Assembly (NCBI GenBank): GCA_937862735.1 | Contig: CALMDH010000190.1 | Span: 1 to 64,000 of the forward strand | From: M0108 sp937862735 | GTDB lineage: Bacteria; Pseudomonadota; Gammaproteobacteria; Chromatiales; Chromatiaceae | Direction of reading: 5' to 3' | DNA length: 64,000 bases | Shown: piece by piece, positions 23,918 to 31,399 of the stretch | How positions within the stretch are numbered: position 1 is the stretch's first letter | How the letters are laid out: every line of letters starts with the position of its first letter | Program-made: the position numbers and the translations under genes | The notes under the pieces: model-generated | The model's input: only the letters and a program-made list of their open reading frames with translations | Database searches by the model: none | Told to the model about the DNA's origin: nothing

Positions 23918-24253
23918 CTAGCGCGGATAGCGGTCGTCGAGGTTTGCCGGACAGAGGACGTCGCGCATGATACCGATGAGATCCAGCAACTGGTGGTTGC
24001 GGATGCGGTAGAAGATACGGTTGGCCTCCTTGCGGGCGACGACGATGTTCTTGTTCCGCAACTGTTCCAGGTGCTGGGAGATGTTGCTTTGGGAGGTGCC
24101 GGTGCGCTCCACGATCTCACCGACCGACAGCTCCCGGTCACCCAGGGAACAGATGATCTTCCAGCGCAACGGATGGGCCATGGCCTTGAGGGCGTTGGCG
24201 GTGAGGGCGCTTTCCTCGTCCTCCGGCAGGGAGGGTTGGTCTGGGTCGGTCAT
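23918..24253 (-). CDS. ArsR-family regulator with SqrR/BigR-like cysteine pair
   Basis: A 111-residue winged-helix repressor. The helix-turn-helix is ELSVGEIVERTGTSQSNISQ followed by HLEQLRN, and the wing is VVARKEANRIFYRI. It lacks the ELCVCD metal-binding motif of arsenic/cadmium sensors. It has only two cysteines, Cys35 (in KIICSLGD) and Cys101 (in DVLCPAN), 66 residues apart. In the persulfide sensors SqrR (Cys41/Cys107) and BigR (Cys42/Cys108) the reactive pair is also 66 apart and in the same structural positions (helix 2 and the last helix). I infer that this is a dithiol, persulfide-responsive repressor, which would suit a sulfur oxidiser. It starts 9 bases after the REC-PAS gene, so it is in the same operon. 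Confidence 0.85.
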   Translation of the reverse strand: MTDPDQPSLPEDEESALTANALKAMAHPLRWKIICSLGDRELSVGEIVERTGTSQSNISQHLEQLRNKNIVVARKEANRIFYRIRNHQLLDLIGIMRDVLCPANLDDRYPR

Positions 24254-24262
24254 GGGCAGCTC

Positions 24263-25141
24263 CTAGATGGGTTCCGGGACGGTCTCGGCCGCCTCTTCTT
24301 CGTCCTGCTCGACGCGGACATAACCCGTCATGTCCTTGGCGATGCAGATGATGTCGCTGATGCCACCCGCCGGGTCGCGGACGGCGGTGCGGGAAAAGAG
24401 GATGGGCACCCGCCGCCCGTCACTGGCGATGAAGCGGGCCGCGATCTTGCTGAGGGCCCCGGTACGGATCAGGGCCTCCAGCCAGAGGCCCATGAAGGCC
24501 CCGGCCTGTTCATCGCCCTCCTCCTCGAAGACGTCGCCGATGGACATGCCCAGCAACCGCGGTTCGGGATAGCCCAGCATGCGGCAGGCCGCGGGGTTGG
24601 CGGACTTGATCTCCCCCTCCGGGTTCAGCACCAGCAGGGCCTCGCCCATGTGGGCGATGATGTTCTCCAGGTACTGCTTAGCCTGGGCCAGTTCGGCGGT
24701 GCGCGCGGCCACCTGCCGCTCCAGCTCCTGGTTGAGGGCCCGCTCCTTCGCGATCAGCCGGAAGTAGGTGCTGATCTTGTTGATGAGCTGGTTGTCCTCG
24801 ATGGGCTTGAGCAGATAGTCCACGGCGCCGATGGCGTAGCCGCGCTGCTGGAATTCCTCTGACTTGAAGGCGGCGGTGAGGAAGATGATCGGAATGTCCC
24901 GGGTGCGCTTGCGCATCTTCAGCAGGGAGGCGGTCTGGAACCCGTCCATGTCCGGCATCTGCACGTCGAGGATGATGAGGTCGATATCCGGATGGTTCAG
25001 GGTCAGGTCGATGGCCTGCTGGCCGGAACTGGCCTCCAGGATGGCGATGTCCATTTGCGCCTCGAGCAACGCCCGCAAGGTGAAGAGGTTGTGGGGGTTG
25101 TCGTCGACGATGAGGATCTTGAAGCCGGAATAGCGGTTCAT
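24263..25141 (-). CDS. Response regulator with REC, coiled-coil and PAS domains
   Basis: A 292-residue single-chain signalling protein. The receiver domain (residues about 8-125) has the acidic pair in ILIVDDN, the phospho-acceptor Asp in IILDVQMPDMDG (about residue 59) and the conserved Lys in LLKPIED. A helical linker (LNQELERQVAARTAELAQAK) leads to a PAS domain at about 160-275. There is no DNA-binding, HisKA or cyclase output, so it probably acts through protein contacts. It follows the sensor kinase gene by 10 bases and precedes the ArsR gene by 9, which argues for one operon and for phosphorylation by that kinase. Cytoplasmic. Confidence 0.88.
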   Translation of the reverse strand: MNRYSGFKILIVDDNPHNLFTLRALLEAQMDIAILEASSGQQAIDLTLNHPDIDLIILDVQMPDMDGFQTASLLKMRKRTRDIPIIFLTAAFKSEEFQQRGYAIGAVDYLLKPIEDNQLINKISTYFRLIAKERALNQELERQVAARTAELAQAKQYLENIIAHMGEALLVLNPEGEIKSANPAACRMLGYPEPRLLGMSIGDVFEEEGDEQAGAFMGLWLEALIRTGALSKIAARFIASDGRRVPILFSRTAVRDPAGGISDIICIAKDMTGYVRVEQDEEEAAETVPEPI

Positions 25142-25151
25142 ACCGTCTGGT

Positions 25152-27509
25152 TCATACCGTGTCTTGCGGGTTCCGAGGGACGACCGGGCCCAGGGTGGCC
25201 GTGAGGACCGCTCCCAGCCGGGCGGTTGTCATGGGCTTGGCGATCAGGTCATCGGCGCCGGCCGCGAGATAGCGATCGTAGGCCTCCGGCGCTCCGGTCC
25301 GGCCGATGACGACGAGGGGCAGGCGCGCCGCCGGCGCCCAGGCGCGAATTGCCTTGATCGTATCACAGGTATTCGCCGGGGACACCATCTCGGCCAGCAG
25401 GATCAGGGCGCAGCCAGGCTCCTCGCCGAGGGTCTCCTGGGCCTCCTCCAGGTCCGCGGCCATCTCGATCCGCAGGCCGAAGGACGCCAGCAGGCGGGTC
25501 TCGGTCACCAGGCTGGCGGCGTCCCGCTCCACCAGCAGCACCCAGCGGCCCTGGTAGTCGAGCCCCGCCCCGGTCTCCGCCGGGGCCATGACGGGCGTCG
25601 GGCCCGGGCACGGGCCCGGCTCCGCCGCCGCCTCGGCGACCGCCAGATTGTCCGTCACCTCGGTGTGGGCGTCGGCTTCGACCGGCAGCCAGAGGGTGAA
25701 GCGTGCCCCCTGGCCTTCCCGGCTCTCCACCCGGATGCCACCGCCCAGACGCCGCGCCAGCTCCCGGCTGATGGTCAGCCCCAGCCCGGTGCCCCCGTAA
25801 CGGCGGCGCGTCGAGCCATCGGCCTGCTGGAAGGCCTCGAAAATCAGGGCCTGCTTGTCGGCGGGAATGCCGATCCCGGTGTCCGTGACGCTCAGGCTCA
25901 GGTGGCCATTGGCCTCCCGGCCGATGGTGACCGTCGCCCCGCCGGTCTCGGTGAACTTGACGGCGTTGGCGAGGAAATTCTTGAGAATCTGTCTTAGCTT
26001 GTCCCGGTCGCTGTGGATGCGGACCGGGGCGTCCGCCACCACCTCCAGACGCAGCGAGAGGCCCTTGTCGGCGAACTGGGGTCCCATCAGCTCCAGGACC
26101 TCCGCGGCCATGTCCCGCGGTTCCAGCCAGCCCAGGTTGAGATTGAGCTTGCCGGCCTCGATGCGCGAGAGGTCGAGGATGTCGTCGATCAGGGCGCGCA
26201 GGTCGCGGCCCGCGGCATGGATGATCCGCGCCTGGCGCTGCTGATGGGGGGGGAGGGCGGCCTTGTCCTCGGCCAGCATCTTCGACAACAGCAGGATGGA
26301 GTTCAGCGGGGTGCGCAGTTCGTGGCTGACGTTGGCCAGGAACTCGGACTTGTAGCGATTGGAGCGCTCCAGTTCCGCGGTATGGGCGCGGGCGTCGCGC
26401 AGGGATTCGGCATGATTGTGGGCCAGGGCGGTCAGTTTGGCGCCGAAGGCCTGGACCTCTTGGGGGCCCTGCCAACTGAAGCGGACCTCCTCGCCGGAGC
26501 GCACCACCCGGTCCACGCCCGCCGTCAATTCCCGGCCCATCCGTTCCAGCCGGCGGGCGAACCAGCCGGCGGTGATCATCACCGCCAGGATCAGCACCAG
26601 GATGACGCCGGCGACGCGCAGGACCAGGGCGTTGCGAAAGCTGTCCAGCGGCGAGGGGTCCACCGCCCGCCCCACCCAGAGGGGGCGGCTGTCCTCGGTG
26701 ACGAACATGGGCACCCAGAAGATCTGGGCACCCCGCTCGCCACGCCAGAGCCCGGGCAACTGCTGGGCGAAGAGTTGCTCCAGCCCGGGAAAGTCGGCGA
26801 AGGCCAGGGCCTCGTCCCGCCAGGGCTGACCGGGGCGGAGGTAGCGTCCCCGGTCGGTGACCCAGAAGGTGTCGCGGTAGAACTGGGCCATGCCACCGAC
26901 GTCGATATTCATCACCACCAGCCCGTCGGGCGGCGCCTGGGGGGCCCGGGCGATGGCGCTCACCAGGCTGAGGCGCATGAACTGGCGCGGGTCCCGGTTG
27001 CCGGCATCGGGGTCGATGCGGATGCGGCTGACCAGGACTTCACCGGGGGGCAGGCGCAGTCCGGCGCCGAGCAGTTCCTCGGGGGGGCGGTCCGGTAACT
27101 GGGCCGTGGGGCGCCACTCCTGGGTCTTGGCATCGCGCTCCAGCCAGAAGCGCTCCTGGGCCTCGTCATCGAGAAAGAGGAGCTGCACGATGTCCTGCTG
27201 TTCGGCTAGGATCTGGTTGATCCAGCCGGTGTAGCGGGCCCGGGCCTGGTCGATCTGCGCCTCGTCGCCCTGCTCGCCGAGGATCAGGCCCGGCTCCGGC
27301 AGCTTGGCCAGCAGGCGGATCATCTCGTGCCGGCTGGCCAGGTGCTGGTCCAGGTCACGGAAGTCCGCGCGCAGGTTCTGCAGATAGGCCTTCTGATAGA
27401 AGAGCCCGACCCGATCCAGGACCAGCGGCAGATTGATGGCCACCGCCATGACCAGGGGGGTGAGCCCGAAGAGCAGGAGAAAGAGGAGGATGGCGCCGCG
27501 CAGATTCAT
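25152..27509 (-). CDS. Membrane sensor histidine kinase with degenerate receiver domain
   Basis: A 785-residue kinase. A membrane helix at about residues 7-29 and another near 298-318 flank an extracytoplasmic sensor of about 265 residues. After a HAMP-like linker and coiled coil come HisKA (FLANVSHELRTPLNSILLLS, near residue 397) and HATPase (NFLANAVKFTETG, DTGIGIP, YGGTGLGLTISREL). The C-terminal receiver-like domain is altered: the position expected to hold the phospho-Asp is Ala (ALILLAEMVSP), the Thr/Ser position is Gly (VVIGRTG), while the Lys is kept (AKPM). So this is probably a pseudo-receiver and the active receiver is the REC-PAS protein encoded 10 bases downstream. The ligand is unknown. 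Confidence 0.9.
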   Translation of the reverse strand: MNLRGAILLFLLLFGLTPLVMAVAINLPLVLDRVGLFYQKAYLQNLRADFRDLDQHLASRHEMIRLLAKLPEPGLILGEQGDEAQIDQARARYTGWINQILAEQQDIVQLLFLDDEAQERFWLERDAKTQEWRPTAQLPDRPPEELLGAGLRLPPGEVLVSRIRIDPDAGNRDPRQFMRLSLVSAIARAPQAPPDGLVVMNIDVGGMAQFYRDTFWVTDRGRYLRPGQPWRDEALAFADFPGLEQLFAQQLPGLWRGERGAQIFWVPMFVTEDSRPLWVGRAVDPSPLDSFRNALVLRVAGVILVLILAVMITAGWFARRLERMGRELTAGVDRVVRSGEEVRFSWQGPQEVQAFGAKLTALAHNHAESLRDARAHTAELERSNRYKSEFLANVSHELRTPLNSILLLSKMLAEDKAALPPHQQRQARIIHAAGRDLRALIDDILDLSRIEAGKLNLNLGWLEPRDMAAEVLELMGPQFADKGLSLRLEVVADAPVRIHSDRDKLRQILKNFLANAVKFTETGGATVTIGREANGHLSLSVTDTGIGIPADKQALIFEAFQQADGSTRRRYGGTGLGLTISRELARRLGGGIRVESREGQGARFTLWLPVEADAHTEVTDNLAVAEAAAEPGPCPGPTPVMAPAETGAGLDYQGRWVLLVERDAASLVTETRLLASFGLRIEMAADLEEAQETLGEEPGCALILLAEMVSPANTCDTIKAIRAWAPAARLPLVVIGRTGAPEAYDRYLAAGADDLIAKPMTTARLGAVLTATLGPVVPRNPQDTV

Positions 27510-27548
27510 GTCCCTGGCCCTATCCCGGCGGTCTCCCCCGGGGGCTGG

Positions 27549-28013
27549 TCACAGCGCCCGAAGGAGTTCCAGGACCAGGGCGGCGTGGCCCTTGGGCTTG
27601 ACGTCGTAGAGGGCCTGGCGGATGACCCCGGCCTGGTCGATGAGGAAGGTGGAGCGGACGATGCCGAGGCGCTTCTCGCCCTGGCGCTCCCGCTCCTGCC
27701 AGACGCCGTAGGCCTGGCAGACCTCGCCCTCGGTGTCCGCCAGCAGCCGGACGTTGATGCCATGCTTGTCGCGGAAGGCGCCGTGGCTGACGCAATTGTC
27801 CCGGCTGATGCCGATGACCTCGGTCCCCAGGGCCTCGAACTCCGGCTGGAGATCGGTGAATTCCAGGGCCTCCATCGTGCACCCCGGGGTGTCGTCCTTA
27901 GGATAGAAATACAGGACCAGCTTCTTGCGGCCCTTAAGGCCGTCCAGATGGAAGCGGTCCATGTCCGCGTCGGGCAGGGAGAAGGGGGGGGCGGGATCGC
28001 CGGGCTGCAACAT
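27549..28013 (-). CDS. bcp: Peroxiredoxin, Bcp/PrxQ type
   Basis: A 154-residue thiol peroxidase. The peroxidatic Cys45 is in the canonical DTPGCT motif, with FYPKDDTPGC and STFLIDQAGVIR as family blocks. The second Cys usually found five residues later (Cys50 in E. coli Bcp) is absent; Cys74 (in SRDNCVSH) and Cys99 are possible resolving residues, or the enzyme works as a one-Cys type. It reduces organic and hydrogen peroxides with thioredoxin. It sits 39 bases before the sensor kinase gene, in the same direction, so it may be co-regulated with the redox signalling genes that follow. Confidence 0.92.
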   Translation of the reverse strand: MLQPGDPAPPFSLPDADMDRFHLDGLKGRKKLVLYFYPKDDTPGCTMEALEFTDLQPEFEALGTEVIGISRDNCVSHGAFRDKHGINVRLLADTEGEVCQAYGVWQERERQGEKRLGIVRSTFLIDQAGVIRQALYDVKPKGHAALVLELLRAL

Positions 28014-28123
28014 CTCGATGAGGCTCCGCTGGGTGGTAAGGTCTGTCGGGGTTCGGCCGGTCGCGAGGGCCGGCCGGAGGATCGCGGCGTCCGTCTTGGC
28101 GCGGATTCAGGGTCGGACGGAAT

Positions 28124-29476
28124 TTAGGCAGTGCCGGGGGCGGCGTCAACCGGATTCGCCGCCGGATCGGCGGATGGCGTCCCCGCCGGCGCGCGACCGA
28201 GCAGTACGCGGGCGACCAGGCCCCCGCCGGGGCGCTCCGCCAGGCGCAGGTCGATGCCGTTGGCCTGGGCCAGTTGGCGACAGACGGCCAGCCCCAGGCC
28301 GCTGCCCCCCGTGGCCCGGCTGCGGGAGCTCTCCAGGCGGTAGAAGGGGCGAAAGACCGCCTCCAGCTCCGCCGCGGGGATGCCGGGACCACGATCCAGG
28401 ACCTGGATCTCGGGTCGGGGACCACAGGTCAGCTCAATCTCCACCGTCGCCGTGCTGTAGCGCAGGGCGTTCTCGATCAGGTTGCCGAGGATGCGCCGCA
28501 GGGCGAGGGGATCGAGGCGCCACGGGCAGGGGGCGGCGCCGGCCCACCGGAGTCGGGGGTGGCCTTGACACAGATCGCCGATCAGCCCGGCCAGGTCGAC
28601 CCACCGCGGTTCGCCCCGGCCCAGACTCCGCCCCAGTTCCCCCGCCTGGGCCAGGAGGTCGTTCATCTCCTCCAGATCCCGCTCCATGCGCTCCGTCAGT
28701 TCCCGCCAGGCGGGATCGGGGGGCAGCATCTCCAGGGCCAGGCGCAGGCGGGTGAGGGGGGTGCGCAGGTCATGGGAGATCCCCGCCAGGAGCAGGGTGC
28801 GGTTGGCCAGCAACTCCCGGACCTGCTGGCTCATGTGGTTGAACTGACGCGCCAGGCTGGCCAGTTCCCGGGGCCCCGTCTCCGGCAGGGGCTGGGGCGA
28901 GAAGCCCTGGGCGACGGCCTCCGCCGCCGCGGACAGCCGTTCCAGGGGCTTGGTCACGCGGCGCGCCAGGAGGGCGGCGGTGCCGACGACCAGGACGAGG
29001 GCGATGAGGATCACCAGGGTCAGGCCCTCGAAGGGCCGGCTCTGCACCCGTTCCCGGGGAAAGCCGATCCACCGGGACTGGTCCCGGCCCGGCAGGCGCA
29101 CCCACAGCCAGCGCTCACCGTTCCGCCAACTGCTGCCGGTGGCGACCGGGCCCCCCGTCCGCTCGGTCAGGGCCAGGTGCAGGCGCTCCAGGTAGGGGAA
29201 GTAGAAGTCACTCAGACCCTCGGGGTCCTCGCCTGGTGGGAGCAGCCACAGGCCGTGCTCCCGGGCCATGTGGGCCCGATATTCCCCCTGTCGGTCCGCG
29301 TCCAGGTGGGCCAGGGTTTCGGTGGCCAGCACCATCAGGGCCGCCAGGTCCCGGGTCCCCCGGTCCGCCACCGGCACCAGGGCGAACTGGACCACGGTGG
29401 CGAAGGCCAGGAAGGCGAAGAGCCCGAAGGTGACGATCAGGGTGAGCAGGGCCCGGCTGAACAGGGAGAGGCGCAT
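28124..29476 (-). CDS. EnvZ-like sensor histidine kinase
   Basis: A 450-residue kinase with the EnvZ/RstB layout: membrane helix at about 10-33, a short extracytoplasmic segment of about 115 residues, a second helix near 152-172, HAMP, HisKA with GISHDLRTPLTRLRLAL (the HDLRTPL form is typical of EnvZ) and HATPase (NLIENALRYS, DRGPGIP, GGSGLGLAVCRQLA). The last 25 residues are Pro/Ala rich. The start ATG overlaps the stop of the upstream response regulator gene by one base, so the two form a cognate pair. EnvZ itself responds to osmolarity; the stimulus here cannot be read from the sequence. Confidence 0.92.
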   Translation of the reverse strand: MRLSLFSRALLTLIVTFGLFAFLAFATVVQFALVPVADRGTRDLAALMVLATETLAHLDADRQGEYRAHMAREHGLWLLPPGEDPEGLSDFYFPYLERLHLALTERTGGPVATGSSWRNGERWLWVRLPGRDQSRWIGFPRERVQSRPFEGLTLVILIALVLVVGTAALLARRVTKPLERLSAAAEAVAQGFSPQPLPETGPRELASLARQFNHMSQQVRELLANRTLLLAGISHDLRTPLTRLRLALEMLPPDPAWRELTERMERDLEEMNDLLAQAGELGRSLGRGEPRWVDLAGLIGDLCQGHPRLRWAGAAPCPWRLDPLALRRILGNLIENALRYSTATVEIELTCGPRPEIQVLDRGPGIPAAELEAVFRPFYRLESSRSRATGGSGLGLAVCRQLAQANGIDLRLAERPGGGLVARVLLGRAPAGTPSADPAANPVDAAPGTA

Positions 29477-30258
29477 CAGTCGGCCGCGGGGTTGGCCGGG
29501 AGGATCTGGGGGGTGAAGAGGTAGCCCTTGCCCCAGACGGTGCGGATGTAGGCGGGATGTTTGGTGTCCGGCTCGATCTTGGCCCGCAGCCGCGCCACCA
29601 GGACGTCGATGCTGCGGTCGAAGGGCGAGCGCTCGTACCCCCGCAACAGATCCAGGAGCTGATCACGATTCAGCACCTGGTTGGGGTGGGCGAGAAAGAC
29701 CTGGAGGAGGTCGTATTCGCTGCTGGTCAGGGGGACGGGGCCCAGATCGCTGGACAACTCCCGCCGCTGGGGATCGAGGCGATAGGGGCCAAAGGTCAGG
29801 ACCGGCCCCGCCGCGGGCTCCGCTTCCTCCTGTTGGTCCCGCGGACAGCGGCGGCGCAGGATGGCGCGGATGCGGGCCAGGAGCTCGCGGGGGTTGAAGG
29901 GCTTGGCCAGATAGTCGTCGGCGCCGACCTCCAGGCCCACGATGCGGTCGATATCGTCCCCCCGGGCCGAGAGCATGAGGATGGGCAGGGACGAGCCCCG
30001 CCGCAGCCGGCGGACCACGGCAAGCCCGTCCTCGCCGGGCAGCATCAGGTCGAGGATCACCAGGTCTACCGGGTTGTGGGCCAGCCACTCATCCATGGCG
30101 GCGCCGTCTTCCACCCCCGCGACGGCGAAGCCTTCCTGGGTCAGGTAACGGGTCAAGAGGGAGCGGATCCGCTCGTCATCATCCACGATCAGGAGGCGTA
30201 TGGGTGGGTCCTTGATCACGGGTGGCGGCCTCTGGTTAGGGAAGGGGTCCCGATCCAC
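29476..30258 (-). CDS. OmpR-like response regulator
   Basis: A 260-residue two-domain regulator. The receiver has LLIVDDDERIR, the phospho-Asp in VILDLMLPGEDGL and the Lys in YLAKPFNPRELLARI. The winged-helix output domain has LTSSEYDLLQVFL, RSIDVLVARLRAKIE and TVWGKGYLF, which place it in the OmpR/PhoB family and close to OmpR. A ~20-residue Pro-rich N-terminal extension precedes the receiver. It begins a minus-strand transcription unit with the EnvZ-like kinase. The divergent 312-base upstream region contains the orphan plus-strand transcript described at 30345-30509. Confidence 0.93.
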   Translation of the reverse strand: MDRDPFPNQRPPPVIKDPPIRLLIVDDDERIRSLLTRYLTQEGFAVAGVEDGAAMDEWLAHNPVDLVILDLMLPGEDGLAVVRRLRRGSSLPILMLSARGDDIDRIVGLEVGADDYLAKPFNPRELLARIRAILRRRCPRDQQEEAEPAAGPVLTFGPYRLDPQRRELSSDLGPVPLTSSEYDLLQVFLAHPNQVLNRDQLLDLLRGYERSPFDRSIDVLVARLRAKIEPDTKHPAYIRTVWGKGYLFTPQILPANPAAD

Positions 30259-30358
30259 GCGGGGGACGGCATCGTTGGCCGCGGGCTTGGCGGCCAGGCG
30301 TGGGCCTGAAATAACGATTTGTTACAATATAAGTGTATCCCGAAATACTAAATAACGC

Positions 30359-30415
30359 ATGGGTCATTACACTTGGGATTGCGGCATGAAGCCGTTTTAC
30401 CACCGGTTGTGGTAA
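30359..30415 (+). CDS. Possible 18-residue peptide (MGHYTWDCGMKPFYHRLW)
   Basis: A tiny open frame inside the orphan transcript. The peptide is unusually rich in aromatic and metal-friendly residues for its size (two Trp, two Tyr, two His, one Cys, one Phe). There is no good ribosome-binding site before the ATG, and its last codons coincide with the perfect stem-loop at 30396-30416, so the RNA structure may be the selected feature and the frame accidental. It could be a leader peptide, a small protein or chance; I cannot decide from sequence. Confidence 0.25.
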   Translation: MGHYTWDCGMKPFYHRLW

Positions 30416-30467
30416 ACCCGGATTATTTTAAGCAGTTGAGTGCTTTCTGGGCAGCAAGCCAGTTGGG

Positions 30468-30509
30468 CCGCTAGGGTGGCAACACACCCCCTCTAGCGGT
30501 CTTTTTTTT
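30468..30509 (+). terminator. Rho-independent terminator (plus strand)
   Basis: Stem CCGCTAG (30468-30474) pairs with CTAGCGG (30493-30499), extended by GGG/CCC inside, and is followed by eight T residues at 30502-30509. On the minus strand there is no T-run after the stem, so it acts on plus-strand transcripts only. Confidence 0.85.
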
Positions 30510-30570
30510 GGGGGGGGAGAGCAGGCTCCCTGGCGTTACCGGCGTGGAATGGGGTGAGGCGCGGGACGGC

Positions 30571-30792
30571 CTAGGATTCTTTGCCCACCGCCGCCAAGGC
30601 GGCGGCCAGGATCGCCAGCACCTCCTCCAGTTCGGTCCGCAGCGCCTCCACCCGCCGCCCCAGGGCCGGGTCCACCTCTAGCAGGCTAGGGTGGCCAGCC
30701 AGGGCCTCGGGTTCCGGCACCCGCCCGGCGGCGACGCCGAGGACGGTCAGGTCCCGGTTTCTGAGTTGTCGCAGGTGGATGCCACGTCTCAT
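30571..30792 (-). CDS. Small protein of unknown function, 73 residues
   Basis: A short reading frame 41 bases downstream of the DUF302 gene, in the same direction. The start ATG at 30792 has a GAGGG motif about 7 bases upstream. The N-terminus is basic (MRRGIHLRQLRNRD) and the second half is a predicted amphipathic helix (LRTELEEVLAILAAALAAVG). No motif points to a function. Codon use looks like that of the neighbours. It may be a genuine partner of the DUF302 protein or a lineage-specific small gene. Confidence 0.55.
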   Translation of the reverse strand: MRRGIHLRQLRNRDLTVLGVAAGRVPEPEALAGHPSLLEVDPALGRRVEALRTELEEVLAILAAALAAVGKES

Positions 30793-30833
30793 GGGGTCCC
30801 CCTCGGGGATCGTGCGCGCATCGGGGTCAGGCC

Positions 30834-31223
30834 TCAGGCAGTCAGCCGGTCGCGGACCCGTTCCAGCACCGTCCGGACCTCGGCGGCGATGGCGTCGACC
30901 GCCGGCACCCCGGCCAGGCCCAGGACCGTCACCGGGTCCATGAAATCGACGGCGGTGCTGGCCGCGTCCAGGGCCCGCACCACCACGTTGCAGGGCAGCA
31001 AGGCACCCGCGGCGGGCTGGGCCGCGATCACGCGGCTGGCCAGGGCCGGGGCGCAGGCGCCCAGGATGCAGTAGTCACCGATCTCCTCCCCCAGCTTGGC
31101 CTTGAGGATCCCGCTCACGTTCACCTCGCTGACCAGGCCCAGCTTTTCGGCGCCCAGGGCCTCCTTGACCCTGGCCAGTGCTTGCTCATGGGGGGCCTTG
31201 ATGACGACGCCAAAGACATACAT
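30834..31223 (-). CDS. DUF302-family protein
   Basis: A 129-residue protein of the DUF302 family, whose members are widespread in sulfur- and metal-metabolising bacteria but have no established activity. Visible family features are the YVFGVVIKAPHEQALARVKE opening, the VSGILKAKLGEEIGDYCILG core with a Cys, and the PCNVVVRAL strand. The longer frame begins at 31328, but homology and a GGAG motif before 31223 favour the later start. It is divergent from the AMP phosphorylase gene (177 bases) and followed by a small gene of unknown function. Confidence 0.82.
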   Translation of the reverse strand: MYVFGVVIKAPHEQALARVKEALGAEKLGLVSEVNVSGILKAKLGEEIGDYCILGACAPALASRVIAAQPAAGALLPCNVVVRALDAASTAVDFMDPVTVLGLAGVPAVDAIAAEVRTVLERVRDRLTA

Positions 31224-31399
31224 GCTCAGATCTCCGGTGATGATTAAGGGATGCCGGCTACCCGGCACCGCCATGGTCCGCGTTCCCGGCCCGGGGGCCC
31301 GACATAAATTGCGCCGCCAGCCCACCATGCCGCTTCGGGGTAAAATATACAGGAAGCTGTTCGGTTTTCCCGGATCTCAATCACCAGCAATCGACGCGG

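Larger units (their letters stand above)
30345..30509 (+). ncRNA. Candidate small RNA or leader transcript ending at a strong terminator
   Basis: The gap between the OmpR-like gene (minus, starts 30258) and the next minus-strand gene (ends 30571) contains a plus-strand intrinsic terminator at 30468-30509, yet no plus-strand gene lies before it. Something must be transcribed here. TTACAA (30322-30327) and TACTAA (30346-30351) could be -35 and -10 elements 18 bases apart, which is weak evidence for the start. Internal hairpins are CGGC/GCCG (30382-30394) and a perfect 8-bp stem TTTACCAC/GTGGTAAA (30396-30416). A short open frame, 30359-30415, lies inside. No known RNA family was recognised: it does not resemble 6S, SRP or tmRNA. 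Confidence 0.45.
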
